A DNA stretch of 16,982 nucleotides from Chloroflexota bacterium (GTDB taxonomy: Bacteria; Chloroflexota; Dehalococcoidia; Lucifugimonadales; JADFKI01). Positions 1-7,198 of the stretch are shown here, one piece after another. Location of the stretch: positions 1-16,982 of the forward strand of contig JAGGDZ010000146.1 of NCBI GenBank assembly GCA_024648655.1. Reading direction: 5' to 3'. The translations under genes and the position numbers were made by a program. Within the stretch, counting starts at the first letter, position 1, and the number at the start of each line of letters is the position of its first letter. Below the pieces are notes generated by a model that worked only from the letters and a program-made list of their open reading frames with translations, made no database searches and had not been told where the DNA came from.

Positions 1-170
1 CAAACACGCTGCGGCAGCTATTCGCTCGTCCTGTCTCGGTCTTCGACCCGTACAAGACACCCATAGGCGGCGTGTTTCTATGCTCCGCGTCCACACCGCC
101 GGGTGCGGGTGTGCATGGCATGTGCGGGTACTGGGCAGCCCAAGGCGCATTAGACTACCTCAAGCGCTAG
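1..170 (+). CDS. C-terminal end of a phytoene-desaturase-like FAD-dependent oxidoreductase (5' truncated by the window)
   Basis: Reading from base 3 gives about 55 residues ending at the TAG at 168-170. The residues LCSASTPPGAGVHGMCGYWA, near the end, match the C-terminal FAD-binding signature of the CrtI/phytoene dehydrogenase-related family (a glycine-rich 'ASTpPGgGVhGmcGy.AA' stretch that contacts the flavin). The preceding residues (FDPYKTPIGGVFLC) fit the usual lead-in to that strand. Only the tail is present, so the substrate cannot be named: the family includes carotenoid desaturases, retinol saturases and many uncharacterised NAD(P)/FAD oxidoreductases. It lies upstream of a second FAD enzyme of the same superfamily (1510-2838), separated by a 240-base spacer and a membrane-protein gene. 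No terminator was found directly after it. Confidence 0.8.
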   Translation, partial: NTLRQLFARPVSVFDPYKTPIGGVFLCSASTPPGAGVHGMCGYWAAQGALDYLKR

Positions 171-192
171 GTTCGGTTGAATTTTTCGGTTC

Positions 193-230
193 CCGTCCCG
201 TCATGCCCGTGCAGGCAGGCATTCGGAGGG
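193..230. repeat. Short intergenic dyad repeat of the 'PVMPVQAGI' type
   Basis: Bases 203-222 form an imperfect palindrome (ATGCC at 203-207, GGCAT at 218-222, with further pairing inside). Translated, the stretch reads PVMPVQAGI, the familiar signature of a dispersed intergenic repeat seen in many bacterial genomes and usually annotated by mistake as coding. It sits alone in the 171-412 spacer, which otherwise shows no gene. Copy number in the genome cannot be judged from this window. Confidence 0.5.
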
Positions 231-412
231 ATCGAATGGTGCAGATATACGCCGGATGCAACGATTTTCAGCCTGAAACTGCCGTGAACCGCTCTGAAAT
301 TCAGACTTCAAAACACTCTATGCGCGAATCTCAAATTCACAAATGCTATCGGTCGTTTGAAAATCTATGAAATCCCCTAGCCTTTATGCTACTGTTCTCA
401 GAGGAGGGTTTC

Positions 413-1456
413 TTGTTTTCTGCAGGCAAATTCTGGCTTGGGCTTGGGCTGAGCGCACTGCTGGTGGCGCTGTTCTTCGTAACGGTAGATGTGGAACACA
501 TGCTGGCTGCGCTTTCGAGTGCGAACTACTTGTATATCGTCCCCGCAGTGGGTCTGTACATGATCGGCGTGGTCTTTCGGACGATTCGGTGGCAGGCTCT
601 GCTGCGCCACATCAAGCGCGTGAGCAATAGACGCCTGTTTCCTGTGGTAGTCATCGGCTACATGGCAAACAACCTGTTGCCGATGCGCCTCGGCGAGGTT
701 GTTAGGAGTTATTACCTTGGCGAGCGCGAACAAGTCAGCAAAACGTCTACGCTTGCTACCATCTTCATAGAGCGGGTCTTTGACGCGCTGACTCTGCTGC
801 TGTTCGTGGCACTGGTGGCGCTGTTCGTTCCAGTTAGTGGTGTTGCTGAGGGCTTCAGCGCTCAGTGGGGGGTTCCACCTGAGATCTTGGCGGCGGCGCT
901 AAGCCTGCCCTTCGTGGCGGCATTCATTGTAATGCTCCTGTTTTCTCGCTTGCCCGGCAGGACGCGAGCGCTTGCGATAGTGGTGTTGAAGCCTCTACCT
1001 GACCGATTTCCGCACGCGCGGGCGATGCACATCATCGACTACTTTCTGGCAGGCTTCGCTCCTTTGAGCAGCTTTCGAATGCTCGCATTGCTCTTCGCGC
1101 TGTCCGTGCCTGTATGGGCGTTCGAAGTTGGGCTATTCTACCTAGTCGGCTTCTCCTTCGGATTTCATCACATCTACGGCAACCCGTGGCATCTGCTGGC
1201 TGCTATGGTGCTCGTTACCGCGCTGGCTAATATAGGCAGTTCCATTCCGTCTTCCCCCGGTGGCATCGGACTCTTCGAGTTGATAGCGCGCGAGACTCTG
1301 GCGCTTCTGCCGTTGGCGGCCGTCGCTAGATCGGATGCTGCGGCATTTGCGGCAGTCAGCCACTTCGCGCTGCTTCTACCGATGATCATTCTTGGGCAGA
1401 TTTTTCTCTGGGCAGGCAACCTATCGCTAAGGAAGCTTGCACGGGCTGAAGGATGA
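413..1456 (+). CDS. Flippase-like / lysylphosphatidylglycerol synthase TM-domain membrane protein (UPF0104/AglD-like)
   Basis: A 347-residue polytopic membrane protein, hydrophobic almost throughout with about eight likely membrane segments. Two signatures of the LPG-synthase transmembrane family are visible: NNLLPMRLGEVVRS at about residues 86-99 and SSIPSSPGGIGLFE at about 276-289. Members are found fused to lysyl transferases (MprF) or alone, and are thought to move or modify lipid-linked molecules; the lone form has no proven activity. Start: the reading frame stays open to an ATG at 386, but the Shine-Dalgarno AGGAGG at 402-407 would then lie inside the gene, so the TTG at 413, five bases after it, is preferred. 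It abuts the FAD oxidoreductase downstream, and the pair is probably co-transcribed. A lipid or polyprenol role is inferred from this pairing only. Confidence 0.85.
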   Translation: MFSAGKFWLGLGLSALLVALFFVTVDVEHMLAALSSANYLYIVPAVGLYMIGVVFRTIRWQALLRHIKRVSNRRLFPVVVIGYMANNLLPMRLGEVVRSYYLGEREQVSKTSTLATIFIERVFDALTLLLFVALVALFVPVSGVAEGFSAQWGVPPEILAAALSLPFVAAFIVMLLFSRLPGRTRALAIVVLKPLPDRFPHARAMHIIDYFLAGFAPLSSFRMLALLFALSVPVWAFEVGLFYLVGFSFGFHHIYGNPWHLLAAMVLVTALANIGSSIPSSPGGIGLFELIARETLALLPLAAVARSDAAAFAAVSHFALLLPMIILGQIFLWAGNLSLRKLARAEG

Positions 1457-1509
1457 GTTCCTCACGGGAAAATTGGAAGTATTACTATAGACTAAATGGG
1501 TGGAGTGAT

Positions 1510-2838
1510 ATGCGTGTAGGGATAATTGGTGGGGGCGCCGCCGGGCTTGCCGCTGCCTACGAACTGGTTAAGCAAGGACATTACGCGGCCGTGTACGAAC
1601 GCGCACCTTTTCTCGGAGGTCAGGCTTCGACCTTCGATGTTGGCGGCGCGCGTCTCGAAAAGGGGTATCATCACTGGTTCACCAGCGATACTGACATCGT
1701 TGACCTTACCATCGAGATTGGGCTTGGTGACCGAATTCGCTGGATAGACTCGACGGTCGGAACGCTGGTTGACGGCAGAATTTACGACTTCGTTACTCCG
1801 ATGGACCTGCTGAAGTTCACGGCGATGAATTTGCCGGACCGCATAAGGCTTGGTCTCACGACCCTTTACTTGCAGAGGCAGCAGGATTACCGCAAGTATG
1901 AACATGTCACTGCCGACGAGTGGCTTAGGCGCTATGTCGGCAAAAGCGGCTATGATGTGTTCTGGGGTCCGATGATGCGCGGAAAGTTCGGAGAAGAACA
2001 TTACCGCGAGGTTAGCATGGCATGGGTGTGGGGGAAGGTGCAGACGCGCGTGAAATCACGCGGCAAGAGCATGATCCGGGAAAAGTTAGGCTATCCTATG
2101 GGCAGCTTTGGTGAAGTGTTCGACGTGCTGGCGGAGCGCGTGCGCCAAATGGACGGTGAAGTCCATACTTCCGCGTCAGTCGAGCGAGTGGAGGTCGATG
2201 GCGGCAGAGCGCGGGGGCTTCGTGTCGCGCTCGCCGGCGGAGACAGTGAACTGGAGCAATTCGACGCTATGCTGGCTACGACGCCCTCATACATCTTCCC
2301 GTCGCTCGTGCCCTCGCTGCCGGAGAACTATCTCGCTAGACTAACGGGCGTCAACTACATGGCAGCAGTGCTCATCGTGCTGGTGCTCGATCGTCCGTTG
2401 AGCGATGTCTATTGGCTCAATGTGTCCGACCGTTCGATACCGTTCGTGGCGGTCATCGAGCATACCAATTTGATCGAGCCGGAGCATTATAGCGGAAAGC
2501 ACATCGTCTATCTGTCGAACTATTTGACGACTGACAACCCCCTCTACCGCATGAGCCACGACGAACTGTTGCAAGAGTACCTGCCGCACCTGCGGAAGAT
2601 AAACCCTGACTTCGACACATCCTGGGTCCAGGTGAGCTACCACCATCGCGTTGGCGCAGCGCAGCCTATCGTCGGAACGCGCTACTCTGAGCGCATACCG
2701 AACCATCGCACACCCATCGAAGGGCTGTACCTTGCGAATACAACGCAGATATACCCGGAGGATAGGGGTACGAATTACAGCGTGCGAATGGGACGCGAAG
2801 TAGCTCGCATGATGATGGAAGACCAGGACGGCGCATAA
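1510..2838 (+). CDS. NAD(P)/FAD-dependent oxidoreductase, amine oxidase / phytoene desaturase superfamily
   Basis: A 442-residue flavoprotein. The N-terminus MRVGIIGGGAAGLAAAYEL is the Rossmann dinucleotide-binding fold for the ADP part of FAD, followed by the acidic YER and GG motifs. The C-terminus carries IYPEDRGTNYSVRMG (from about residue 414), the second FAD-contacting motif of this subgroup. Cytoplasmic or membrane-associated; no signal peptide. The frame is open to an ATG at 1453, which would overlap the upstream stop by four bases and add 19 residues before the Rossmann strand. The ATG at 1510 is preferred because GGAG lies at 1502-1505 and the Rossmann strand then starts at residue 1, as usual. 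Related proteins cluster with glycosyltransferases and flippase-like proteins, and desaturation or reduction of a polyisoprenoid is a plausible but unproven role. Protoporphyrinogen-oxidase-like activity is an alternative. Confidence 0.85.
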   Translation: MRVGIIGGGAAGLAAAYELVKQGHYAAVYERAPFLGGQASTFDVGGARLEKGYHHWFTSDTDIVDLTIEIGLGDRIRWIDSTVGTLVDGRIYDFVTPMDLLKFTAMNLPDRIRLGLTTLYLQRQQDYRKYEHVTADEWLRRYVGKSGYDVFWGPMMRGKFGEEHYREVSMAWVWGKVQTRVKSRGKSMIREKLGYPMGSFGEVFDVLAERVRQMDGEVHTSASVERVEVDGGRARGLRVALAGGDSELEQFDAMLATTPSYIFPSLVPSLPENYLARLTGVNYMAAVLIVLVLDRPLSDVYWLNVSDRSIPFVAVIEHTNLIEPEHYSGKHIVYLSNYLTTDNPLYRMSHDELLQEYLPHLRKINPDFDTSWVQVSYHHRVGAAQPIVGTRYSERIPNHRTPIEGLYLANTTQIYPEDRGTNYSVRMGREVARMMMEDQDGA

Positions 2839-2851
2839 AGCGCAGAGATAT

Positions 2852-2890
2852 GCGAGGTGTGGCAGTGTCAGACGTACAACCGCTTTTTTT
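2852..2890 (+). terminator. Possible intrinsic terminator after the FAD oxidoreductase
   Basis: GCGAGGTGT (2852-2860) can pair with ACAACCGC (2876-2883) with one bulge and one mismatch, and a run of seven T follows at 2884-2890. The stem is imperfect, so this is a moderate call. The T-run also runs into the -35-like TTGACA of the next promoter. Confidence 0.35.
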
Positions 2891-2917
2891 GACAGCATTC
2901 ACGCCTGTCGATAGGAT
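2889..2917 (+). promoter_or_regulatory. Sigma70-like promoter for nadX, possibly giving a leaderless mRNA
   Basis: A perfect -35 TTGACA (2889-2894), a spacer of exactly 17 bases and a -10-like TAGGAT (2912-2917, four of six consensus bases) lie just before the ATG at 2924. Transcription would begin about at the start codon. The -10 overlaps AGGA (2913-2916), which could serve as a Shine-Dalgarno site if transcription begins upstream. The spacer holds a short inverted repeat, GACAG (2891-2895) and CTGTC (2905-2909), that could be an operator. Confidence 0.45.
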
Positions 2918-2923
2918 GACGGC

Positions 2924-3742
2924 ATGGGCAATCTGAAGAAGAGCATCGGTATAGTAGGTTGCGGGACTATAGGGCGCAAAGTCGCGTCAGAATTAGACGC
3001 GGGCGCCGTGCCCGGAATCGTCCTTCGTGCGATCACCAGCAGGAACATCGAGCGCGCCGCGCGGTTCGCCTCTACGCTGAGCTGCCGTCCCCCCGTGGTC
3101 GAATTGGAAAGCTTAGTCGATATGGTCGATCTGGTAGTCGAAGCTGCGCCTGCCAGCGCGATGGACTCGATTGCCGTGGCTACGCTGTCCGCAGGCAAGG
3201 ACCTCATGGCGCTCAGTGGCGGAGCATTGTTGGAACGCGAGGACCTGTTCAACTTGGCTGAGAGAAACGGCGCCACGATATACGTCCCCTCAGGTGCAAT
3301 AGCCGGGCTGGACGGAGTTGCGGGTGCCTGTTTCGGTCGTGTTGACTCGTTGACAATGATCACGCGCAAGCCTCCTGAGGGATTAAAAGGCGCTCCCGGC
3401 GTTGAGCTGTGCGGCGTTGACCTTGACGCTTTATCGGAGCCGACAGTGGTCTATGAGGGACCTGCTTTCGAGGCATGCAGGCTGTTTCCCGCTAATGTAA
3501 ACGTGTCCGCAGCGCTCAGCATGGCAGGACTGGGGCCGCACCGTACGCGAATTAAAATCTACGCCGATCCCACCGTGGACAGAAACACTCACAACATCGT
3601 TGTAGAAGGCGAGTTCGGCAGGCTGAGCATTCTGATAGAGAATATCCCTTCAGATACAAATCCGAAGACAGGAAAGATGTCAGCTCTGTCGGCGCTTGCC
3701 ACGCTTCGCAGGATTGCTTCCACCGTTCAGGTCGGTACATGA
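2924..3742 (+). CDS. nadX: L-aspartate dehydrogenase (EC 1.4.1.21)
   Basis: A 272-residue protein of normal length for the family. The N-terminus has the NAD(P)-binding Rossmann loop GIVGCGTIGRKVA. PSGAIAGLDG (from about residue 122) and DPTVDRNTHNIVVEGEFG are the signatures of the DUF108 C-terminal domain of aspartate dehydrogenases; His223 in NTHN is the expected catalytic histidine. The enzyme oxidises L-aspartate to iminoaspartate with NAD(P)+, replacing aspartate oxidase (NadB) in the first step of NAD synthesis, or working in reverse to fix ammonia. nadA and nadC are not in the window, so the biosynthetic role is not confirmed by context; the next genes use NAD(H). AGGA at 2913-2916 supports the ATG at 2924. 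Confidence 0.88.
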   Translation: MGNLKKSIGIVGCGTIGRKVASELDAGAVPGIVLRAITSRNIERAARFASTLSCRPPVVELESLVDMVDLVVEAAPASAMDSIAVATLSAGKDLMALSGGALLEREDLFNLAERNGATIYVPSGAIAGLDGVAGACFGRVDSLTMITRKPPEGLKGAPGVELCGVDLDALSEPTVVYEGPAFEACRLFPANVNVSAALSMAGLGPHRTRIKIYADPTVDRNTHNIVVEGEFGRLSILIENIPSDTNPKTGKMSALSALATLRRIASTVQVGT

Positions 3743-3823
3743 GCATGCCGATCGCCTTGAGCGCCGTCTCGATACTAGACGGCACCTTACGAGTGCAGGG
3801 GCAGGCGCTCTGGATGGTTGCGC

Positions 3824-3851
3824 TTGCTGTGCTTGGCAAGTATCCTATAAG
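3824..3851 (+). promoter_or_regulatory. Weak candidate promoter for the nuoE-like gene
   Basis: TATAAG (3846-3851) resembles a -10 box. A poor -35, TTGCTG (3824-3829), lies 16 bases upstream. It is in the 165-base gap after nadX and would give a leader of about 50 bases. Only the -10 half is convincing. Confidence 0.3.
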
Positions 3852-3907
3852 CGTTGATTTTCGGGCGCATTGTCCCACCTGTTTCATACAGCAAGGAGCC
3901 TTGTCCG

Positions 3908-4393
3908 TTGAGCGCAGATAGCGTCGACCTCAGAGAGCGAATAAGAGTTGCCATAGGCTCGCAAACACAGACGAATGTGAATGTGCTCTCTTCATTGCAC
4001 GCCGTACTTGATGACCTGGGATACATTCCGCAGGAAGCCATCGAAGAGGTGGCTGACCACGTGGACACGACCATCAACGAGGTCTGGGGTGTCGCGTCCT
4101 TCTACACAAACTTCAGATTCTCGCCTCCGGGCGATAATGTTGTCGAAATTTGCTGGGGTCCTACCTGTCACCTGCTGGGCGCGCCGGATATTCTGGATGC
4201 GGTCTTGAAAGAACTTGGGCTTGCCGACGAGGGAGAGACCGAGGATAACAGGGTTAGTCTCAAGTACAACACCTGCCTCGGCGCATGTTCTCAGGCTCCG
4301 GTTATGATGGTGAACCATAGGCTTGCTGGGCGCATTGACGTCGGTTCGGCGGTTCGGCGCGTTGCCGGATTGGAAGCAGGCGGCAGCCACTGA
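3908..4393 (+). CDS. nuoE: NuoE-like NADH dehydrogenase 24 kDa subunit, thioredoxin-like [2Fe-2S] ferredoxin
   Basis: About 161 residues, the usual NuoE length. A helical N-terminal bundle (ending in EVWGVASFYTNFRFSPPG, typical of NuoE) leads into a thioredoxin-like [2Fe-2S] domain. The four cluster ligands are visible as C82-x4-C87 (CWGPTC) and C123-x3-C127 (CLGAC). The protein carries electrons between the FMN site of NuoF and the rest of a complex I, NAD-linked formate dehydrogenase or hydrogenase assembly; it is soluble and cytoplasmic. Start: the frame opens to an ATG at 3854, but AAGGAG lies at 3893-3898, nine bases before the in-frame TTG at 3908, and 3908 gives the normal family length. 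The NuoF-like gene follows after 103 bases. The absence of membrane Nuo genes nearby argues for a soluble complex rather than respiratory complex I. Confidence 0.88.
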   Translation: MSADSVDLRERIRVAIGSQTQTNVNVLSSLHAVLDDLGYIPQEAIEEVADHVDTTINEVWGVASFYTNFRFSPPGDNVVEICWGPTCHLLGAPDILDAVLKELGLADEGETEDNRVSLKYNTCLGACSQAPVMMVNHRLAGRIDVGSAVRRVAGLEAGGSH

Positions 4394-4416
4394 TAGAGAT
4401 TTATAGAGATTTATAG
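4393..4416. repeat. Minor 10-base tandem repeat after nuoE
   Basis: ATAGAGATTT is repeated about 2.4 times directly, starting at the last base of the nuoE stop codon. It looks like local slippage with no evident function. Confidence 0.5.
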
Positions 4417-4440
4417 ACCCACTTGGATCTGGTAAGGTGG

Positions 4441-4484
4441 CGGGATGCCCTCACCCCAGCCCTCTCCCAAGGTGAGAGGGGATT
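4441..4484. repeat. Dispersed intergenic repeat of the 'PLSPWERAGVRA' type with hairpin
   Basis: The run CCCTCACCCCAGCCCTCTCC, followed by a stem made of CCCTCTC (4460-4466) and GAGAGGG (4474-4480), is the widely dispersed repeat that gives PLSPWERAGVRA when translated on the minus strand. It lies between nuoE and nuoF, about 16 bases before the nuoF start, so its hairpin could affect message processing or nuoF translation. No T-run follows, so it is not a standard terminator. Confidence 0.6.
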
Positions 4485-4496
4485 TGCAGGTAAAGT

Positions 4497-6254
4497 ATGC
4501 CCACTTACGAGGAACTGAAGCCACAGGCTGATATTCGCTGGCGTGAGCTTACCAACGGCGAGAAGCCGTGGATACGCATCGGAACCGCGATGTGCGGGCA
4601 CGCCGCAGGCGCATTCGATGTTCGGGACGCCATAATGAGCGAACTGAAGAGCCAAGACATCGACGCCAATCTGGACGATGTTGGCTGTCTCGGCATCTGT
4701 TACGCCGAGCCGTTGGTTGACATTAAAAGGCCGGGCGGCTCTCGTATATTCTTCAACAACGTCACGCCGGACGATGTGCCGAACATCATCAGGTCGGTTC
4801 TGGTGGAAAACAGACTTCCGGCATCGAATGTTCTGGGTTACCTGGGGGATGTGCGCGTTGAAGGAGCAGGCGACCTCAACGACTTACCGGGTATATCTAT
4901 GCAGCAGAGAATTGCGCTTCGCAATGCCGGCAACACCGCTCCCAACGATGTGATGCAATACATCGCCAACGGAGGGTATTCCGGCCTGCAGAAGGCGCTC
5001 TTCGAGATGCAGCCGGATGAAGTCATCAAGGAAGTCATAGATTCTGGGCTGCGGGGCAGAGGAGGTGCGGCTTTCCCCACAGGGGTAAAGTGGAACTTCA
5101 TGACTCGCGGGGAAGGCCCCAAGTACATTCTGTGCAACTGCGAGGAAGGCGACCCCGGAGCATACAACGATAAGGGCATATTGGAAAGTGACCCCTACAC
5201 ACTTCTTGAAGGCATGTGCATCGCGGGATATGCCACCGGCGCGACGAACGGCTTCGTGTTCATCCGACATGGTCACGAAGGCCCCATCAGCCGCACGGAG
5301 AGAGCTATTGAGCAGGCATATGAAAACGGTCTGCTCGGAAATAATATACTCGGTTCGGACTTCACCTTCGATATAGAAGTAGCTCTTACGGGAGAGTCCT
5401 ACGTTGCCGGCGAAGAAACTGCGTTGATGGAGGCAATCGAAGGACGCCGTTCCCAGCCGCGCTACCGACCGCCTTTCCCCGCTGCGTTCGGCGTATGGGG
5501 AAAGCCCAGCACCATTAACAACGTGAAGAGCCTCTCATACGCTCCCGAAATCATCGCAAAGGGATCGGAATGGTTCTCCGCAATCGGCGTGAACCGCAGC
5601 ACAGGCACGGCAATCGTATGCCTGAACGGTCAGGTCAACTATCCGGGACTCTACGAGGTGCCGATGGGACTGACCTTGGGCCAGGTGATCAACGAGATCG
5701 GCGGCGGTGTGCCCAACGGCAAGAAACTGAAGATGCTGCAAACCGGCGGCCCGCTTGGCGGCGTGCTCGGGGCGGACAGCCTTGGCGTGCATATCGACTT
5801 CGATGAAATGCGCGAGGCGGGCGCGATATTCGGCTCCGGCGGCGTCATCGTAATCGATGAGGACACTTGCGCCGTGGACATCACGCGCAACCTCGTTGCA
5901 TTCACCCAATACGAGTCGTGCGGCAAGTGTTTCCCGTGCAGGCTCGGAATGGAGCAGTTGCTGGAGGTCGTTGACCGCGTAGTGCGGTTCGAGAGTCGCC
6001 CGCAGGACCTCGACCTTATGCGGAGTATCGGCGGGACGATGGAGTCGAGTTCGCTCTGCGGACACGGACAGCTCGGGTTCGGGCCCATACGCTCTGCGTT
6101 GCAGCACTTCGAGTCTGACTTCGTATCGCATATCGAACAAAGGCGTTGCCCCACAGGAAGCTGTTTGAGACCTGCCATCGCACCCAAAAATACGCGTCCA
6201 TACGCAATGGATGCGCTTCCCGGCATGGCACAGCCTGTAGCCCAGAATAGTTGA
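4497..6254 (+). CDS. nuoF: NuoF-like NADH-binding flavoprotein with N-terminal thioredoxin-like 2Fe-2S domain (HoxF/HydB/FdhB type)
   Basis: A 585-residue protein, longer than plain NuoF because of a ~110-residue N-terminal thioredoxin-like domain with Cys33, Cys64 and Cys68 (the fourth ligand of the classic set is not obvious). The core then shows GLRGRGGAAFPTGVKW and YILCNCEEGDPGAYNDKGIL (FMN and NADH site) and GEETALMEAIEG. Near the end are the 4Fe-4S ligands C475-x2-C478-x2-C481 and C521. It ends with CPTGSC and lacks the extra C-terminal 2x[4Fe-4S] domain of HydB. It oxidises NADH (or reduces NAD+) and passes electrons through NuoE and its own clusters to the alpha subunit. The domain plan is that of soluble NAD-linked formate dehydrogenases and hydrogenases rather than membrane complex I. 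An AGG about eight bases before the ATG supports the start. Confidence 0.9.
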   Translation: MPTYEELKPQADIRWRELTNGEKPWIRIGTAMCGHAAGAFDVRDAIMSELKSQDIDANLDDVGCLGICYAEPLVDIKRPGGSRIFFNNVTPDDVPNIIRSVLVENRLPASNVLGYLGDVRVEGAGDLNDLPGISMQQRIALRNAGNTAPNDVMQYIANGGYSGLQKALFEMQPDEVIKEVIDSGLRGRGGAAFPTGVKWNFMTRGEGPKYILCNCEEGDPGAYNDKGILESDPYTLLEGMCIAGYATGATNGFVFIRHGHEGPISRTERAIEQAYENGLLGNNILGSDFTFDIEVALTGESYVAGEETALMEAIEGRRSQPRYRPPFPAAFGVWGKPSTINNVKSLSYAPEIIAKGSEWFSAIGVNRSTGTAIVCLNGQVNYPGLYEVPMGLTLGQVINEIGGGVPNGKKLKMLQTGGPLGGVLGADSLGVHIDFDEMREAGAIFGSGGVIVIDEDTCAVDITRNLVAFTQYESCGKCFPCRLGMEQLLEVVDRVVRFESRPQDLDLMRSIGGTMESSSLCGHGQLGFGPIRSALQHFESDFVSHIEQRRCPTGSCLRPAIAPKNTRPYAMDALPGMAQPVAQNS

Positions 6255-6316
6255 TTGGCTCGTCCCGGGTAGGTTTTCATTCGGAGACACCCGGTAATTG
6301 GGATGGAACGAATTAA

Positions 6317-7090
6317 GTGCCTGTAGTAATCAAGTCCATACACATCGCTCCCGTAAAGTCGCTTGCTCTCATTGACCCCGAAAGCGTCTATATCGGTTTC
6401 AGCGGAATCGAAGAAGACAGGCGATTCCTAGTGCGGAACGAAGCGGGCGCAATGGTCACTCAGCGGCAGATTGGGAGACTCGCGCAGGTGACCGCGGACT
6501 ATCACGCCGCGACGGAGACCTTGCGTCTTGACTTCCCTGGCGGCGAATCGGTCAGTGCCACTCCCGAGTTGGGCGACCCGGTTGAAATGAAAGTTTTCAG
6601 ACGCGTAGTCAAGGGATGGATCGTTACCGGCGAGTTGTCGGAAGCTCTGTCGCACTTCTGCGGCGCTGACCTCACGCTCATGAAGCCGGAAAGCGCCGGT
6701 GTCTGCCAAGACGCCTACCCCGTTTCGCTTCTGTCTCAAGCATCAATTGAATACCTCGGCAATGTGGCTCAAAATGGAATTGAGTTGGAATACAGGCGGT
6801 TCAGGCCCAACTTTCTCCTTAATGGGTGTGAGCCTCACGAAGAGGATAGTTGGGTAGGAAAGGAAGTAGCGGTAGGCGATAATCTTCGTCTGCGCGTGGA
6901 AATGCTGGACCCGAGATGCGCGATTACGACGCTGAACCCGGACACTGGCGAGCGAGATATGGATACGCCACGCCTGATACTTGGGTATCGACATAATGTG
7001 GGTGACAGTGGCGCTTGCTTTGGAGTCTATAGCTCTGTCATCACGCCGGGCACTGCGTCGGTGGGCGATGAGATCAAAGTCATGGCTTGA
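6317..7090 (+). CDS. MOSC-domain protein (MOSC N-terminal beta-barrel plus MOSC domain)
   Basis: A 257-residue protein starting at GTG. The N-terminus VVIKSIHIAPVKSLALID is the MOSC_N beta-barrel motif with the typical PVKSL. The C-terminal half has RRFRPNFLLNG, then GKEVAVGDNLRLRV and DPRCAITTLNPDTG; Cys201 is the conserved MOSC cysteine. MOSC proteins occur as the C-terminus of molybdenum-cofactor sulfurase and in YcbX and mARC-type molybdoenzymes, and bind or sulfurate molybdopterin. Its place between the NuoF-like and molybdopterin subunits suggests that it loads or modifies the cofactor of this complex; that is an inference. An independent mARC-like N-hydroxylated-compound reductase is the main alternative. 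The Shine-Dalgarno signal is weak, and a small inverted repeat (CCGGGT 6265-6270 / ACCCGG 6289-6294) precedes it. Confidence 0.85.
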   Translation: MPVVIKSIHIAPVKSLALIDPESVYIGFSGIEEDRRFLVRNEAGAMVTQRQIGRLAQVTADYHAATETLRLDFPGGESVSATPELGDPVEMKVFRRVVKGWIVTGELSEALSHFCGADLTLMKPESAGVCQDAYPVSLLSQASIEYLGNVAQNGIELEYRRFRPNFLLNGCEPHEEDSWVGKEVAVGDNLRLRVEMLDPRCAITTLNPDTGERDMDTPRLILGYRHNVGDSGACFGVYSSVITPGTASVGDEIKVMA

Positions 7091-7121
7091 CCGGAAAGCG
7101 AAACTTGCGAGAGTACCAAGC

Positions 7122-7163
7122 GGATAGTGGCGAGCTGCAATTCGCCACCATCCCGACCTTTTC
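7122..7163 (+). terminator. Hairpin with short T-run after the MOSC gene
   Basis: GGAT-A-GTGGCGA (7122-7133) pairs with TCGCCAC-C-ATCC (7142-7153): 11 base pairs with one A-C mismatch and an eight-base loop, followed by CGACCTTTTCT. This looks like an intrinsic terminator or attenuator between the MOSC gene and the molybdopterin subunit. If it works fully, the alpha subunit needs its own promoter. Confidence 0.5.
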
Positions 7164-7198
7164 TAATCGAGATAAAGATCTAATGAACGGAGACGGGC

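Noticed and set aside
80..370. 96-codon + strand frame at the left end
   Set aside because: It overlaps the better-supported CrtI-like C-terminus (frame from base 3) and then runs through the dispersed repeat; no family signature.
3739..3921. 60-codon + strand frame overlapping the nadX stop by ATGA
   Set aside because: Although the overlap looks operon-like, there is no Shine-Dalgarno site or recognisable domain, and it runs over the NuoE Shine-Dalgarno and start.
5535..6290. 251-codon minus-strand frame opposite nuoF
   Set aside because: Antisense shadow of a well-identified gene; no recognisable domain or ribosome site.
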